This document shows, piece after piece, positions 1-8,211 of a stretch of DNA of 25,390 nucleotides (position 1 is the first letter of the stretch; every line of letters begins with the position of its first letter). The translations under genes were made by a program, and so were the position numbers. The notes beneath the pieces are model-generated. The model made no database searches. It saw nothing but the letters and a program-made list of their open reading frames with translations, and was not told the origin of the DNA. This DNA comes from Pseudohongiella sp. (lineage in GTDB: Bacteria; Pseudomonadota; Gammaproteobacteria; Pseudomonadales; Pseudohongiellaceae): positions 1 to 25,390 of the forward strand of contig JAUSPW010000034.1 of the NCBI GenBank assembly GCA_030652635.1. The letters run 5' to 3'.

Positions 1-2783
1 CCGGCAAATCAGGCATTCCCATTCGTTCAGCTCTATATGGACTGGTAGCACTGCCTTTGATGGTTTTTGCTTTGGCGCTTGCTTTTGATACCTACCTTCT
101 TTACCAGACTCGCTTGCAGGGAGCCTACCAGTCAGCCGCTACCTTGCGCGCCATGTCGAGCAGGCAGACTGAAGAGTTTCTGGCACAGATCAGAAATTCG
201 CTACAAAATCTGTCTGAAAGTGAGCTGGTTTACTCGCTTGACGCAACACGTTGCGACCCGTTGTTGGCTGATCTGCAATTGTTACAATCCTCTATCGCCA
301 ATGTGTATACCCTTAATGCCAGCGGAGATTTTGTGTGCAGTGCGTTACCCATACCTGGTGGCAGCATGCATTCCCCTGTCGCTCAACAACTTATACAGTC
401 CACTGATCAATCGCGCGATTTTATAATTGGCAGTGTAGAGCGCGGCAGGATTGTGGACGGCTGGGTTTTGGCATTAGCGTTTATGATGCGCGACGACACG
501 GGCAGATATACGGGTGTGGTGGGGGCAGGTGTTGATCTTGTCAACTTCAGGCCATTGGTTGCCCATAACGACACCATTCCTGGTGCTGCAGTGGGCATTG
601 TAAACAATGCTGGCGTTATTCTCGCCAGCTCCGGGACAGCCGTGCAACGTATCGGTGCCACCTTGTCCGAGCCCAATGCCAACAGAATCCTGGCCCAATC
701 GGAAGGCACGTTTATCGGTGAGGATGTTTACGGCTTACCGACCATTTTCAGCTTTACACAAGTGGCTAACACCAGCTGGCGTATTGTTGTATCAATACCT
801 GAATCTGCCGTTGTTGCACCCATTAATCAGCTAGCATGGAACCGATTTTTTATCGCATTGTCGGTCATGATTGCCATGGCCATGATCACTCGCAAAGTGG
901 CGAGCTTGATTGCAAAACCCGTGGAAGACATATCGGATACGCTTTCCCTCATCAGGGCTGGTGCTCATAACACACGTGCACGAATTTCTGGACCAACTGA
1001 GATTCGAGACATTGCCAATGAACTCAATCTGATGCTGCAGGATCGCGTAAAGGCCGAGCAATCGATACGACAAAGTGAGGAAAGATTCAGAACTGCATTC
1101 CAATCGAGTCCAGATGCCATGGCGATCACAACGTTCGCTGAGGGCACATTTATTGAAGTCAACAACAGTTACACACCGATGACCGGTTGGAGTGCGGACG
1201 AAATTATTGGCAAAACGATTAATGACATCAACGTCTGGCGTCACCCAGCTGACCGCATGAAGCTCACACAACCCTTGTTGCAGTCAGGGATCTGTAGAAA
1301 CTTGGAAGCCGATTTTGTAGCAAAAGATGGTCGTATTTTCTCAGGCATGGTCACGGCACATATGATTACTCTGGATGGTAAGCCCTGTGTGTTATCGGTC
1401 ATCCGTGATACAACTTCCCAAAAAGCAGCTGAAGAACAGATCCATCAGTTGTCGTTCAGTGATGCTTTGACCGGGTTGCCAAACCGGCGTTTGCTGATAG
1501 ACCGGCTTGGTCCGGCCATCATTGCCAATAACCGACACAAACGCCACGGCGCATTGCTGTTTATAGACATTGATGACTTTAAATCACTGAATGACACTCT
1601 CGGCCATGACAAAGGTGACCAACTGCTCATACACCTTGCCAGAGGATTGGAAACAATAGTCGAGGAAGGTGACATCCTGGCACGCCTGAGTGCTGATGAA
1701 TTTGCCATCATTCTTGAGGAACTCAGTTCAGATGCGCAAGATGCTGCGGAACAAGCCGAAACAGTGTGTGAACAAATCCTGAATTCTATGGCACCCGCCT
1801 TCGAGATCGATGGGCAGTCACTGCAAGTCACTTGCTGTATCGGCATCACTTTGTTTGGCAATCAACACGAAGAAGCGCTCGAACCGCTGAAGCGCGCTGA
1901 ACTTGCGATGTATCAAGCCAAGTCAGTTGGGCGTAATACTATGCGGTTTTATGATCCGCAGATGCAGGCTGTTGTCAGTGCGCGCACCGCGATGGAGCAG
2001 GATTTACGTAAAGCCATTAAAGACCAACAAATGTTGATTTATTTTCAGCCACAAATAGGCTTGGCAGGTAAAGTTTCCGCAGTGGAAGCCTTGGTGCGCT
2101 GGAATGATCCTCGCCGAGGCATGATTTCACCCGCAGACTTCATACCATTGGCCGAAACGTCCGGGTTGATTGTTCCTCTTGGGCAGCATGTTTTTGATGT
2201 GGTTTGCGCCCAACTGGTCAAGTGGTCTTCACAGTCTGGTTTCTCTGACCTTGTCATTGCTGTCAATGTAAGCGCCCGACAATTTCATGAGCATGATTTT
2301 GTCGCTCAGATACAAAACTCGCTGACAAAAAGCGGCGCCAATCCAAAACTCATTATTCTTGAGATTACAGAAAGTGTTCTGGTCATGAATATCGATGATG
2401 TCATTGCAAAAATGACCGCATTAAAGGGCATAGGAATCAGTTTTTCTCTGGACGATTTTGGCACGGGTTACTCTTCACTTTCGTATCTCAAACAGTTGCC
2501 ACTGGATGAGCTAAAGATAGACAAGAGTTTTATTCGGGATATTCTGATTGATCCAAATGATGCAGCCATTGCAAAAATGGTCGTAGCATTGGCCAACAGT
2601 ATGGGCCTCTCCGTGATTGCAGAAGGAGTAGAGACTGAAGCCCAGCAACGTTATCTTGCAGCCATCGATTGTTTCCGTTACCAAGGTTATCTCTTTGGTA
2701 AGCCCATGCCAGTCTCCGAACTGGAAACGTTTTTAGTCCAAACGAATCCGGCAACAAACACTTTCTCCACCGGTACACCATGA
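1..2783 (+). CDS. Membrane Cache-HAMP-PAS-GGDEF-EAL protein, probable c-di-GMP phosphodiesterase (5' partial)
   Basis: Probably degrades cyclic di-GMP at the inner membrane in response to a periplasmic signal. The frame is open from base 3, and the residues before the TTG at 57 continue a transmembrane helix, so the true start lies left of the window. Numbering from 57: periplasmic Cache-like domain about 35-255, second membrane helix about 263-283, HAMP about 283-335, PAS about 340-455, GGDEF about 465-625, EAL about 640-890. The GGDEF signature reads SADEF (545-549), so cyclase activity is unlikely; such domains often serve as regulatory GTP-binding modules. The EAL domain keeps EALVRW (677), VNVSARQF, the DDFGTG pair (D799, D800), ELKIDKSF and AEGVE, consistent with an active phosphodiesterase. 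Its stop overlaps the next start by four bases, suggesting translational coupling. Confidence 0.95.
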   Translation, partial: GKSGIPIRSALYGLVALPLMVFALALAFDTYLLYQTRLQGAYQSAATLRAMSSRQTEEFLAQIRNSLQNLSESELVYSLDATRCDPLLADLQLLQSSIANVYTLNASGDFVCSALPIPGGSMHSPVAQQLIQSTDQSRDFIIGSVERGRIVDGWVLALAFMMRDDTGRYTGVVGAGVDLVNFRPLVAHNDTIPGAAVGIVNNAGVILASSGTAVQRIGATLSEPNANRILAQSEGTFIGEDVYGLPTIFSFTQVANTSWRIVVSIPESAVVAPINQLAWNRFFIALSVMIAMAMITRKVASLIAKPVEDISDTLSLIRAGAHNTRARISGPTEIRDIANELNLMLQDRVKAEQSIRQSEERFRTAFQSSPDAMAITTFAEGTFIEVNNSYTPMTGWSADEIIGKTINDINVWRHPADRMKLTQPLLQSGICRNLEADFVAKDGRIFSGMVTAHMITLDGKPCVLSVIRDTTSQKAAEEQIHQLSFSDALTGLPNRRLLIDRLGPAIIANNRHKRHGALLFIDIDDFKSLNDTLGHDKGDQLLIHLARGLETIVEEGDILARLSADEFAIILEELSSDAQDAAEQAETVCEQILNSMAPAFEIDGQSLQVTCCIGITLFGNQHEEALEPLKRAELAMYQAKSVGRNTMRFYDPQMQAVVSARTAMEQDLRKAIKDQQMLIYFQPQIGLAGKVSAVEALVRWNDPRRGMISPADFIPLAETSGLIVPLGQHVFDVVCAQLVKWSSQSGFSDLVIAVNVSARQFHEHDFVAQIQNSLTKSGANPKLIILEITESVLVMNIDDVIAKMTALKGIGISFSLDDFGTGYSSLSYLKQLPLDELKIDKSFIRDILIDPNDAAIAKMVVALANSMGLSVIAEGVETEAQQRYLAAIDCFRYQGYLFGKPMPVSELETFLVQTNPATNTFSTGTP

Positions 2784-3883
2784 GTCAGAAACTAAACAAA
2801 GAACCCCTGCACAGTGAGCGCGCAACCGCCGCGCTTCGCAACCTGTTTGTAGCCGATGCACTGGCCATGCCGGTGCACTGGTATTACAACATCAGAGATA
2901 TCGAAAAGGCCTTTCCCGGCGGGGTCAAACAACTGGAAGCTGCGCCGCAATTTCATCCTTCGTCCATCATGTCGTTGCACTCCACAACAAGCGGTGGACG
3001 CCGGTACGGCGGATCAGCAAAACCTCAGATTGAGATTGTCGGGGACGTGATCCTGAAAGGACGACGGCAGTACTGGGGCCAGGCAAATGTGCACTACCAT
3101 CAGGGCATGAAAGCCGGCGAGAACACGCTGAACGCCCAATGCGCGCGCGTGCTGATGCGAACGCTTTCAGGACAATCGGGGCATTACGACCCAAGGGTTT
3201 TTCTGGCTGACTACATACAATTTATGACTGCTGAACCGCCTTTGCACAACGACACGTATGCGGAATCCTATCATCGTGGTTTTTTTGCCAATTTGCAGCA
3301 AGGCCTGCCTTCTGAAAAATGCGCCGCAATCACGCATGACACCCCATCAATCGGTGGCCTGGTCAGTATCGCCGCACTGGTACTCTCTCAGCGACTCATG
3401 GAAGTGCCCCTGCAGCGTGTGATCAGTGACGCACGTGTCCATCTGGCGTTGACACATCCCGACGCCGGGCTTGCGCGCATTTGTGACGCCTACGTGCTGC
3501 TTATTGACAGTCTTTTGTTTAACAAGGATGCCGGCGCGATCACAGGCATGATTGCAGAGACAGCCAAACGTAGCGTGGGCCTGGATCTGCCAGCTTTGAT
3601 TGGCAAAAACCGTGATGATCGCGAAGTGATTGGGCAATTGTTTTCCAGCGCGTGTTACATCGACGGCGCATGGCCTGGCATTTTGTATCTCCTGTACAAA
3701 TACCAGAATCAACCCGAGGCTGCATTATTGGCCAATACCAACCTGGGCGGCGACAATGTGCATCGCGGTGCGGTGCTGGGTGTTTTGCTTGGGCTGATAC
3801 ATGCTCAAACCATAGAACACTGGTACAAGGCACTGATCGAACACGATCAGATTGAACGGGAGATAACCCAGCTATTGGGGTAA
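2780..3883 (+). CDS. Divergent ADP-ribosylglycohydrolase-like protein
   Basis: A 367-residue cytoplasmic protein with the all-helical ADP-ribosylglycohydrolase (DraG/ARH) look. The N-terminal motif, normally G-D-A-x-G, reads ADALAMP around D26. The usual Asp-Asp-Thr position appears to be replaced by GENT (113-116). The C-terminal motif, normally G-G-D-[ST]-D-[ST], reads GGDNVHRG with D325 kept and the second Asp missing. Several magnesium ligands of classic enzymes are therefore changed. It may belong to the J1-crystallin-like branch, whose members tend to vary at these sites, or be a non-catalytic ADP-ribose binder; the family assignment is firmer than the activity. The ATG overlaps the stop of the upstream EAL gene (ATGA), so the two are probably made together. 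No signal peptide or membrane helix is visible. Confidence 0.82.
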   Translation: MSQKLNKEPLHSERATAALRNLFVADALAMPVHWYYNIRDIEKAFPGGVKQLEAAPQFHPSSIMSLHSTTSGGRRYGGSAKPQIEIVGDVILKGRRQYWGQANVHYHQGMKAGENTLNAQCARVLMRTLSGQSGHYDPRVFLADYIQFMTAEPPLHNDTYAESYHRGFFANLQQGLPSEKCAAITHDTPSIGGLVSIAALVLSQRLMEVPLQRVISDARVHLALTHPDAGLARICDAYVLLIDSLLFNKDAGAITGMIAETAKRSVGLDLPALIGKNRDDREVIGQLFSSACYIDGAWPGILYLLYKYQNQPEAALLANTNLGGDNVHRGAVLGVLLGLIHAQTIEHWYKALIEHDQIEREITQLLG

Positions 3884-3956
3884 TGCCCTGCAAGCCTGTC
3901 ACATCGCTGTCAACAACCCAGCTCACACTGAAGCAGGACCCCGGGAGATTCTTGCA

Positions 3957-5648
3957 ATGACACATAAAACAATTTTGATTGGCCTGATCAGTATGAGCTT
4001 GCCATGGTTCAGCGCCGGTGCCATCGCCCAGTGCGGCACGGACATCATAGACGCCGACACAGCGCGTGGCACTGTGTTTGTTGATGCTGACAAGAATGGT
4101 GTTTTGAGTTCAGGTGATACTGGCTTGGCTGGCGTCAGTGTCAGCAATGGCTGCGAAGTTGTGCTGACAGACTCCGATGGTCGTTACGAAATTGCACTGG
4201 CTCCGTTGCAGATACTATTCATCTCCCAGCCTTCTGGTTACAGCGTTGCCGTGGATAACAACAATATCCCCGCTTTTTATTATCGCCATTACCCCAACGG
4301 TACGCCCGCCAACATAGACGGCGCCAATGTTCAATGGTTGTTTCCGGTTGTTGACGTCACGGGCCCCTTGCCGCCTGCTATCGACTTTCCGTTAACGGCA
4401 ATTATCGATGCCAGTCTTCAGTTTGACGCGCATGCCTTTGCCGATCCGCAGGCGCGCACCGAACTTGATCAGGACAAATTGCGCGAAGATTTGATCACCA
4501 CCTTGATCGGCAACCCGTTCTCTGCCGAGTTTGGCATCACCGTCGGGGATGTGGTGTATGACAACCTGGCTCTGTATGACCGACACAAGCAAATGATGGC
4601 ACTGATGGATATGCCACAGTGGTATCTGCCTGGCAATCATGATCTGAACTTTGAATCGCCTGACGCACAATTTGCCAATGAGACTTACAAACTACACTTC
4701 GGGCCAACCTACTATTCCTTCAACTACGGCAATGTGCATTTTGTTGCGCTCAATAATGTCGAGTACGCGGGTCAGGGCCAGCAGTTGCCTGATGGCGACC
4801 GCTACCGTGGTTACATCCATGATGACCAGCTTTATTGGCTGGCACGTGATCTGACCCATGTGCCACATGACCGCTTGATTGTCATTGCATCACATATTCC
4901 GTTGGTGTCAGAGGCGGTGGATAGCAGCGGCTCTGAGCCTGCAACCGGACCACACACAGAGAACTTTGCTGAACTGCTTGAGATACTGGAGCCGTTTGAG
5001 CACATTTATGGCATCGCCGGCCACGATACCAGCAACAGCTGGAAGGTTGAGGTCGGCCATAGCCATGGCTGGCACGGTCAGCCCTGGATAGCACACACGC
5101 TGGCGGAAGTGCGCGGCAACGGCTGGCAAACCGGGCTTGCCGATGCGCGTGGCGTCAATGATGCATTGATGCAGGATGGCAACCCAAATGGGTATTATTT
5201 GCTGAGGTTCGACGATGTTGATGTTGTGCCAGAGTTTATGCCCTTCCCTTACGGCGCTGACGCCAACCAACATATGCGTATCACGCTCGATCCGCCATTG
5301 ATTGAACCCATACAGGGCGGTATCAATCGTGGTCATCTGTCAGCCGCAAGCAAAGTGGTTGTGAATCTGTTTGATGGCGGGGCCCGCGACAGACTCTGGT
5401 TGTCTTTGAACAAGGGTGAGCGGCAAGAGATGACCTACACGGTGCGCACCGATCCGTTTATGGAAAGACTGTATGAACAGCTGCAGGACTCGGATCACCC
5501 CATCAGCAGACCCACGCGTTCAGCACATATCTGGGAGATCCCACTGCCAGCGTCATTGGCACCCGGGGTTCATCGTATTGAGGTGTATAGCGAGGATGAG
5601 TTTGGTCAACATCATCACGGCGCATTCAGTTTCGAAATTTTGCCGTGA
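3957..5648 (+). CDS. Secreted calcineurin-like metallophosphoesterase with SdrD-like N-terminal domain
   Basis: A 563-residue exported phosphoesterase of unknown substrate. A signal peptide ends near AIA|Q (24/25). Next comes a beta-sandwich domain (about 33-90) starting GTVFVDADKNG, like SdrD B or carboxypeptidase-regulatory repeats and fitting the MetallophosN type. The catalytic domain shows ADPQ (D163; Gln where classic enzymes have His), GDVVYD (D198), GNHD (226-229), SHIP (H313) and GHD (H356, D357) in place of the usual GHxH. A C-terminal beta domain follows (about 380-563), including the GNGWQTG and NPNGYY stretches typical of MetallophosC. A GGGAG ribosome site precedes the ATG by about nine bases. 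It lies 73 bases after the ADP-ribosylglycohydrolase gene, with no obvious terminator between. The altered metal motifs resemble this secreted subfamily rather than decay. Confidence 0.9.
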   Translation: MTHKTILIGLISMSLPWFSAGAIAQCGTDIIDADTARGTVFVDADKNGVLSSGDTGLAGVSVSNGCEVVLTDSDGRYEIALAPLQILFISQPSGYSVAVDNNNIPAFYYRHYPNGTPANIDGANVQWLFPVVDVTGPLPPAIDFPLTAIIDASLQFDAHAFADPQARTELDQDKLREDLITTLIGNPFSAEFGITVGDVVYDNLALYDRHKQMMALMDMPQWYLPGNHDLNFESPDAQFANETYKLHFGPTYYSFNYGNVHFVALNNVEYAGQGQQLPDGDRYRGYIHDDQLYWLARDLTHVPHDRLIVIASHIPLVSEAVDSSGSEPATGPHTENFAELLEILEPFEHIYGIAGHDTSNSWKVEVGHSHGWHGQPWIAHTLAEVRGNGWQTGLADARGVNDALMQDGNPNGYYLLRFDDVDVVPEFMPFPYGADANQHMRITLDPPLIEPIQGGINRGHLSAASKVVVNLFDGGARDRLWLSLNKGERQEMTYTVRTDPFMERLYEQLQDSDHPISRPTRSAHIWEIPLPASLAPGVHRIEVYSEDEFGQHHHGAFSFEILP

Positions 5649-5691
5649 TGTGTGCACCGGTATGATATGTACAGCGATGGGGAAAAACTGA

Positions 5692-6876
5692 TCAATAGAC
5701 GATCAAAAAATTGCCATCAGGCTTGACCATAACCGCCACGAAGCTGCGATCAGGAATTTCCAATGCCTCGAGTTCAGGCAGGGAAACCTGATTGCCCTCG
5801 CTGTCAAACAACGCTCGTCGCAGTGAGCCGCCACTGAAAAAACCACCGCCCTCGCCCCAAGCGATCAGCTGATAGCCTTCGATGTTGAATGCCATGGCAG
5901 GGTGTTTTTCTCGTACAGAAGACGGCAGGGCTGAGATAAATTCTGGCTCAGTGTTGCCCGACAAATTCATTTTAAGCAGACGATTCTCAGTCTCGTAGGC
6001 CAGCCAGTAATCACCGGACACATCTCTGACAAGATCATTGGTGCTGACCGGGCACGAGGAAATATCCCATTCACTCTTCGCGTGTACTGGCAAATACGAG
6101 GATTGCACGTCGCCGTGCGCATTCTGAGTGATGATCAGCGTCTGCATGTGGCGGCCAGTATTATTGATCGCGGAACGGTATGCTACAAACAGCTCGCCGG
6201 ATTGATTGAACTCGGCAGACAAGGCACAACATGCGCAGGCACCTAATGCGGCGTCAGCAATCATGACGGTATCCTCAAAACTGTCGCCATAGTCTTCTGA
6301 CTTCAGCATAAATATTGAGCGCTGATCTTCCTGCATCAAATCACCAGCGCCCCATACCAAGGCAACGCGATTGTTGTATGTCGCAATATCCGCGTTGGCA
6401 TCAACACCTTCCAGATGCGATCCTTCAATCAGAATTGGCGGTTCAAACAAACGTTTATTGATGTCAGATCGTGCATACAAAAACCGCGCCGGCCTGTCGA
6501 CATACCAGACGATATGAATCCTGCCTTCGCCGCCTACCGCAAAATTGGCGCGGTATATCGGATCTTTGTAGTTGAATGGCTCGCTGGAAACCTGAACAGC
6601 CGCTTGCCATGAATCCGTATTGTTATCGTAGCGGGTGTAATACAGATGGCCGAGGTAAGCCTCGCTTTCGGGAGACTGTGTGCGGAAATACAACAAATGT
6701 GTATCGCCCCATTCATCCATGATAATGCGGGGATGAATGCCATTATCCGGAACGCGCTGTAGATCGATAGAAGGCGACGACACCGTGTCTGTACAAGACA
6801 CCAGCATCGTCAACATCAACAGACATAATCCGACAAACAACTTACGGGACAATATGTGTAATCTTGGTTCCTTCAA
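5692..6876 (-). CDS. Sialidase-like (BNR/beta-propeller) lipoprotein with Cys motifs
   Basis: A 394-residue predicted lipoprotein: the signal peptide ends in the lipobox LVSC with the lipidated Cys at 28. The rest is rich in repeated beta-strand patterns such as DEWGDTHLLYF, GRIHIVWY and SGELFVAYRS, each a Asp/Gly turn followed by a hydrophobic strand, as in sialidase-fold propellers. The Arg triad and Asp box pattern of true sialidases are not evident, so glycosidase activity is not claimed. A CACC cluster (C214, C216, C217) and a later SCP (C275) resemble cysteine positions I recall from a subgroup of bacterial sialidase-like proteins and could make disulfides or bind metal. The start overlaps the end of the upstream SYLF gene by 35 bases, so they are probably cotranscribed. 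The exact start is less certain than the frame. Confidence 0.8.
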   Translation of the reverse strand: MKEPRLHILSRKLFVGLCLLMLTMLVSCTDTVSSPSIDLQRVPDNGIHPRIIMDEWGDTHLLYFRTQSPESEAYLGHLYYTRYDNNTDSWQAAVQVSSEPFNYKDPIYRANFAVGGEGRIHIVWYVDRPARFLYARSDINKRLFEPPILIEGSHLEGVDANADIATYNNRVALVWGAGDLMQEDQRSIFMLKSEDYGDSFEDTVMIADAALGACACCALSAEFNQSGELFVAYRSAINNTGRHMQTLIITQNAHGDVQSSYLPVHAKSEWDISSCPVSTNDLVRDVSGDYWLAYETENRLLKMNLSGNTEPEFISALPSSVREKHPAMAFNIEGYQLIAWGEGGGFFSGGSLRRALFDSEGNQVSLPELEALEIPDRSFVAVMVKPDGNFLIVY

Positions 6877-7396
6877 CGCTGACTCCAGCCATTAAACCCT
6901 GTTGGTTAAAAATAAAGGCGTAGGCATCATCCTGAATGGAGGTGGACGAAACATTTGCCGCAAGGCCTTCATCCATCACCACCACAGTCGGACCAACACC
7001 AATCTCCCATCCTTTTGAATCATTCAAATACGTCAGAGCTGCATCTGTCATCAAGAAAACCGCATAGCCATAGGATTGGGCACCCGCCTGCAGGCCCCAT
7101 GATCCTGTAAAGGAGTTGTAGTACTGCGGGGCCATACCCGCCTGCATCAAGACGCCTTCACCGTATGCTCCACCAAACACCAGGCCAGCCTTCACAATAT
7201 TCGGAAATACCAGCACGGCTTTGGCACGATCACCAAAGTCTTCGGCCACCTGATTGGTGCTGTACAACAAAGCCAATGCTTCTTCAGCGTCCCGATGCAA
7301 TTCTGCAGCAGTTTCTGCGTGCGCGCTTACCAGCATGCCTGACAACAGCAAACCAGCTGCCAATTGAAATACTGTCTTACCTTGTTTAATGGTCAT
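6842..7396 (-). CDS. SYLF-domain (Ysc84-type) lipid-binding-like periplasmic protein
   Basis: A 184-residue protein with a signal peptide cut near AHA|E (27/28). The mature part is a SYLF domain: a helix with LLYSTNQVAEDFGDRAKAVLVF, then a Gly-rich strand (NIVKAGLVFGGAYGEGVL) and SWGLQAGAQSYG, and a C-terminal sheet with VGPTVVVMDEG and FNQQGLMAGVSVEGTKIT. The eukaryotic founder Ysc84/SH3YL1 binds phosphoinositides; bacterial versions are presumed envelope lipid-binding proteins, their role being unclear. An AGGAA ribosome site (plus-strand 7403-7407) sits six bases before the ATG. It leads the two-gene unit with the sialidase-like lipoprotein and lies 86 bases after the TMEM175-type gene on the same strand, so read-through from the large operon is possible. 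Confidence 0.9.
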   Translation of the reverse strand: MTIKQGKTVFQLAAGLLLSGMLVSAHAETAAELHRDAEEALALLYSTNQVAEDFGDRAKAVLVFPNIVKAGLVFGGAYGEGVLMQAGMAPQYYNSFTGSWGLQAGAQSYGYAVFLMTDAALTYLNDSKGWEIGVGPTVVVMDEGLAANVSSTSIQDDAYAFIFNQQGLMAGVSVEGTKITHIVP

Positions 7397-7414
7397 TGCA
7401 AATTCCTCAAATAG

Positions 7415-7430
7415 TCAGGTTTTTCCCTGA
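7415..7430 (-). promoter_or_regulatory. Small inverted repeat in the leader of the SYLF gene
   Basis: TCAGG (7415-7419) and CCTGA (7426-7430) form a perfect five-base inverted repeat with a six-base T-rich loop, ending seven bases before the AGGAA ribosome site of the SYLF gene (reading the minus strand). It could be a weak leader hairpin or an operator. It lacks a T-run following the stem in the direction of transcription, so it is not a convincing terminator for the upstream operon. Confidence 0.25.
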
Positions 7431-7482
7431 GAAATTTATTATGACGGATATGCTGCAAATGCCTCTGTACGCCAACTAACAC

Positions 7483-8211
7483 TTAAAGGCTGGATCGCAA
7501 TTGGCGCCGTTCGTAGATTCGCTGTACAGGCAACACTACAAACAAAAGAAAATACACAAAACCGGCATAAATGACGCCGAACCCTTGAGTGAACAGCGCA
7601 ACAAGCATGCTGATCAAACCAGCCCCCGCAGGAATTGCCCAGAATATGATTTTTGATCGTGTCACCAGCAGCTCTTGCGTATTTAATGCAAGCCATTCCC
7701 GCTGGCGCCAAGCATGTATGTACAGCAAAACAATCAAGCTGCACATTACCGAAAAGCCAGTACCATAAATAATAAAGATCTGGCGCATTTCAGGCCAATC
7801 GACCTGAAACGGGTATGGAAAAAAACCACCAGACAGGTAGCTGAACCCTGATCCAAACACAACCCGTAATGGGAACACAATTACCAGAATACCGCATACC
7901 AGAACCAAGGACAGTGCGATGGCTGTGCGGTCCTCCAGCGCAAAACGTTGACTCCAGTTGCGATGCCCCAACCAGAACATGATCACCTGAAAAAAGCTGG
8001 CTATAAACGCCGGAATGCTTTTGAGTGCATCAACAAATTCACTGTAGGTGCGCGGCACATCATCAACGGAAATAACCAACATTGTGACTGCGAACGCAAA
8101 AGCCGCATCAACAAAGGTTTCAAGACGAGTACTGCCCTCACCGCGTATTCGGAAGTGCTCTTCACTGCTGAGTGTTGAAAGTCTAGTTTCACTCCACGCG
8201 CTTGTCGCCAT
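7483..8211 (-). CDS. TMEM175/DUF1211-type potassium-channel-like membrane protein
   Basis: A 242-residue protein with six predicted membrane helices (about 33-52, 75-92, 99-124, 142-165, 181-202, 209-230), the size of a single-repeat bacterial TMEM175 channel, which assembles as a tetramer. The family signature at the start of helix 1, R-x3-F-S-D, appears as R29-x3-F33-V34-D35, followed by AAFAFAVTMLVI. Arg, Phe and Asp are kept and Ser is replaced by Val. Bacterial homologs are potassium-permeable leak-type channels; here the selectivity is unknown. The start overlaps the stop of the upstream transglutaminase gene by 23 bases, tying it to the MoxR/DUF58/transglutaminase operon as its last gene. 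An alternative is a channel-like protein without conductance. Confidence 0.75.
   Translation of the reverse strand: MATSAWSETRLSTLSSEEHFRIRGEGSTRLETFVDAAFAFAVTMLVISVDDVPRTYSEFVDALKSIPAFIASFFQVIMFWLGHRNWSQRFALEDRTAIALSLVLVCGILVIVFPLRVVFGSGFSYLSGGFFPYPFQVDWPEMRQIFIIYGTGFSVMCSLIVLLYIHAWRQREWLALNTQELLVTRSKIIFWAIPAGAGLISMLVALFTQGFGVIYAGFVYFLLFVVLPVQRIYERRQLRSSL

Noticed and set aside
57..2783. TTG at 57 as the true start of the EAL-protein gene
   Set aside because: The frame is open to the window edge and the upstream residues complete a basic-flanked membrane helix, so the start is outside the window.
3540..3965. Minus-strand frame of 141 codons opposite the ADP-ribosylglycohydrolase-like gene
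   Set aside because: No family resemblance and it lies opposite a supported gene; a shadow frame.
5649..5691. Possible bidirectional terminator between the convergent phosphoesterase and sialidase-like genes
   Set aside because: No stem of useful length with a T-run is visible on either strand.
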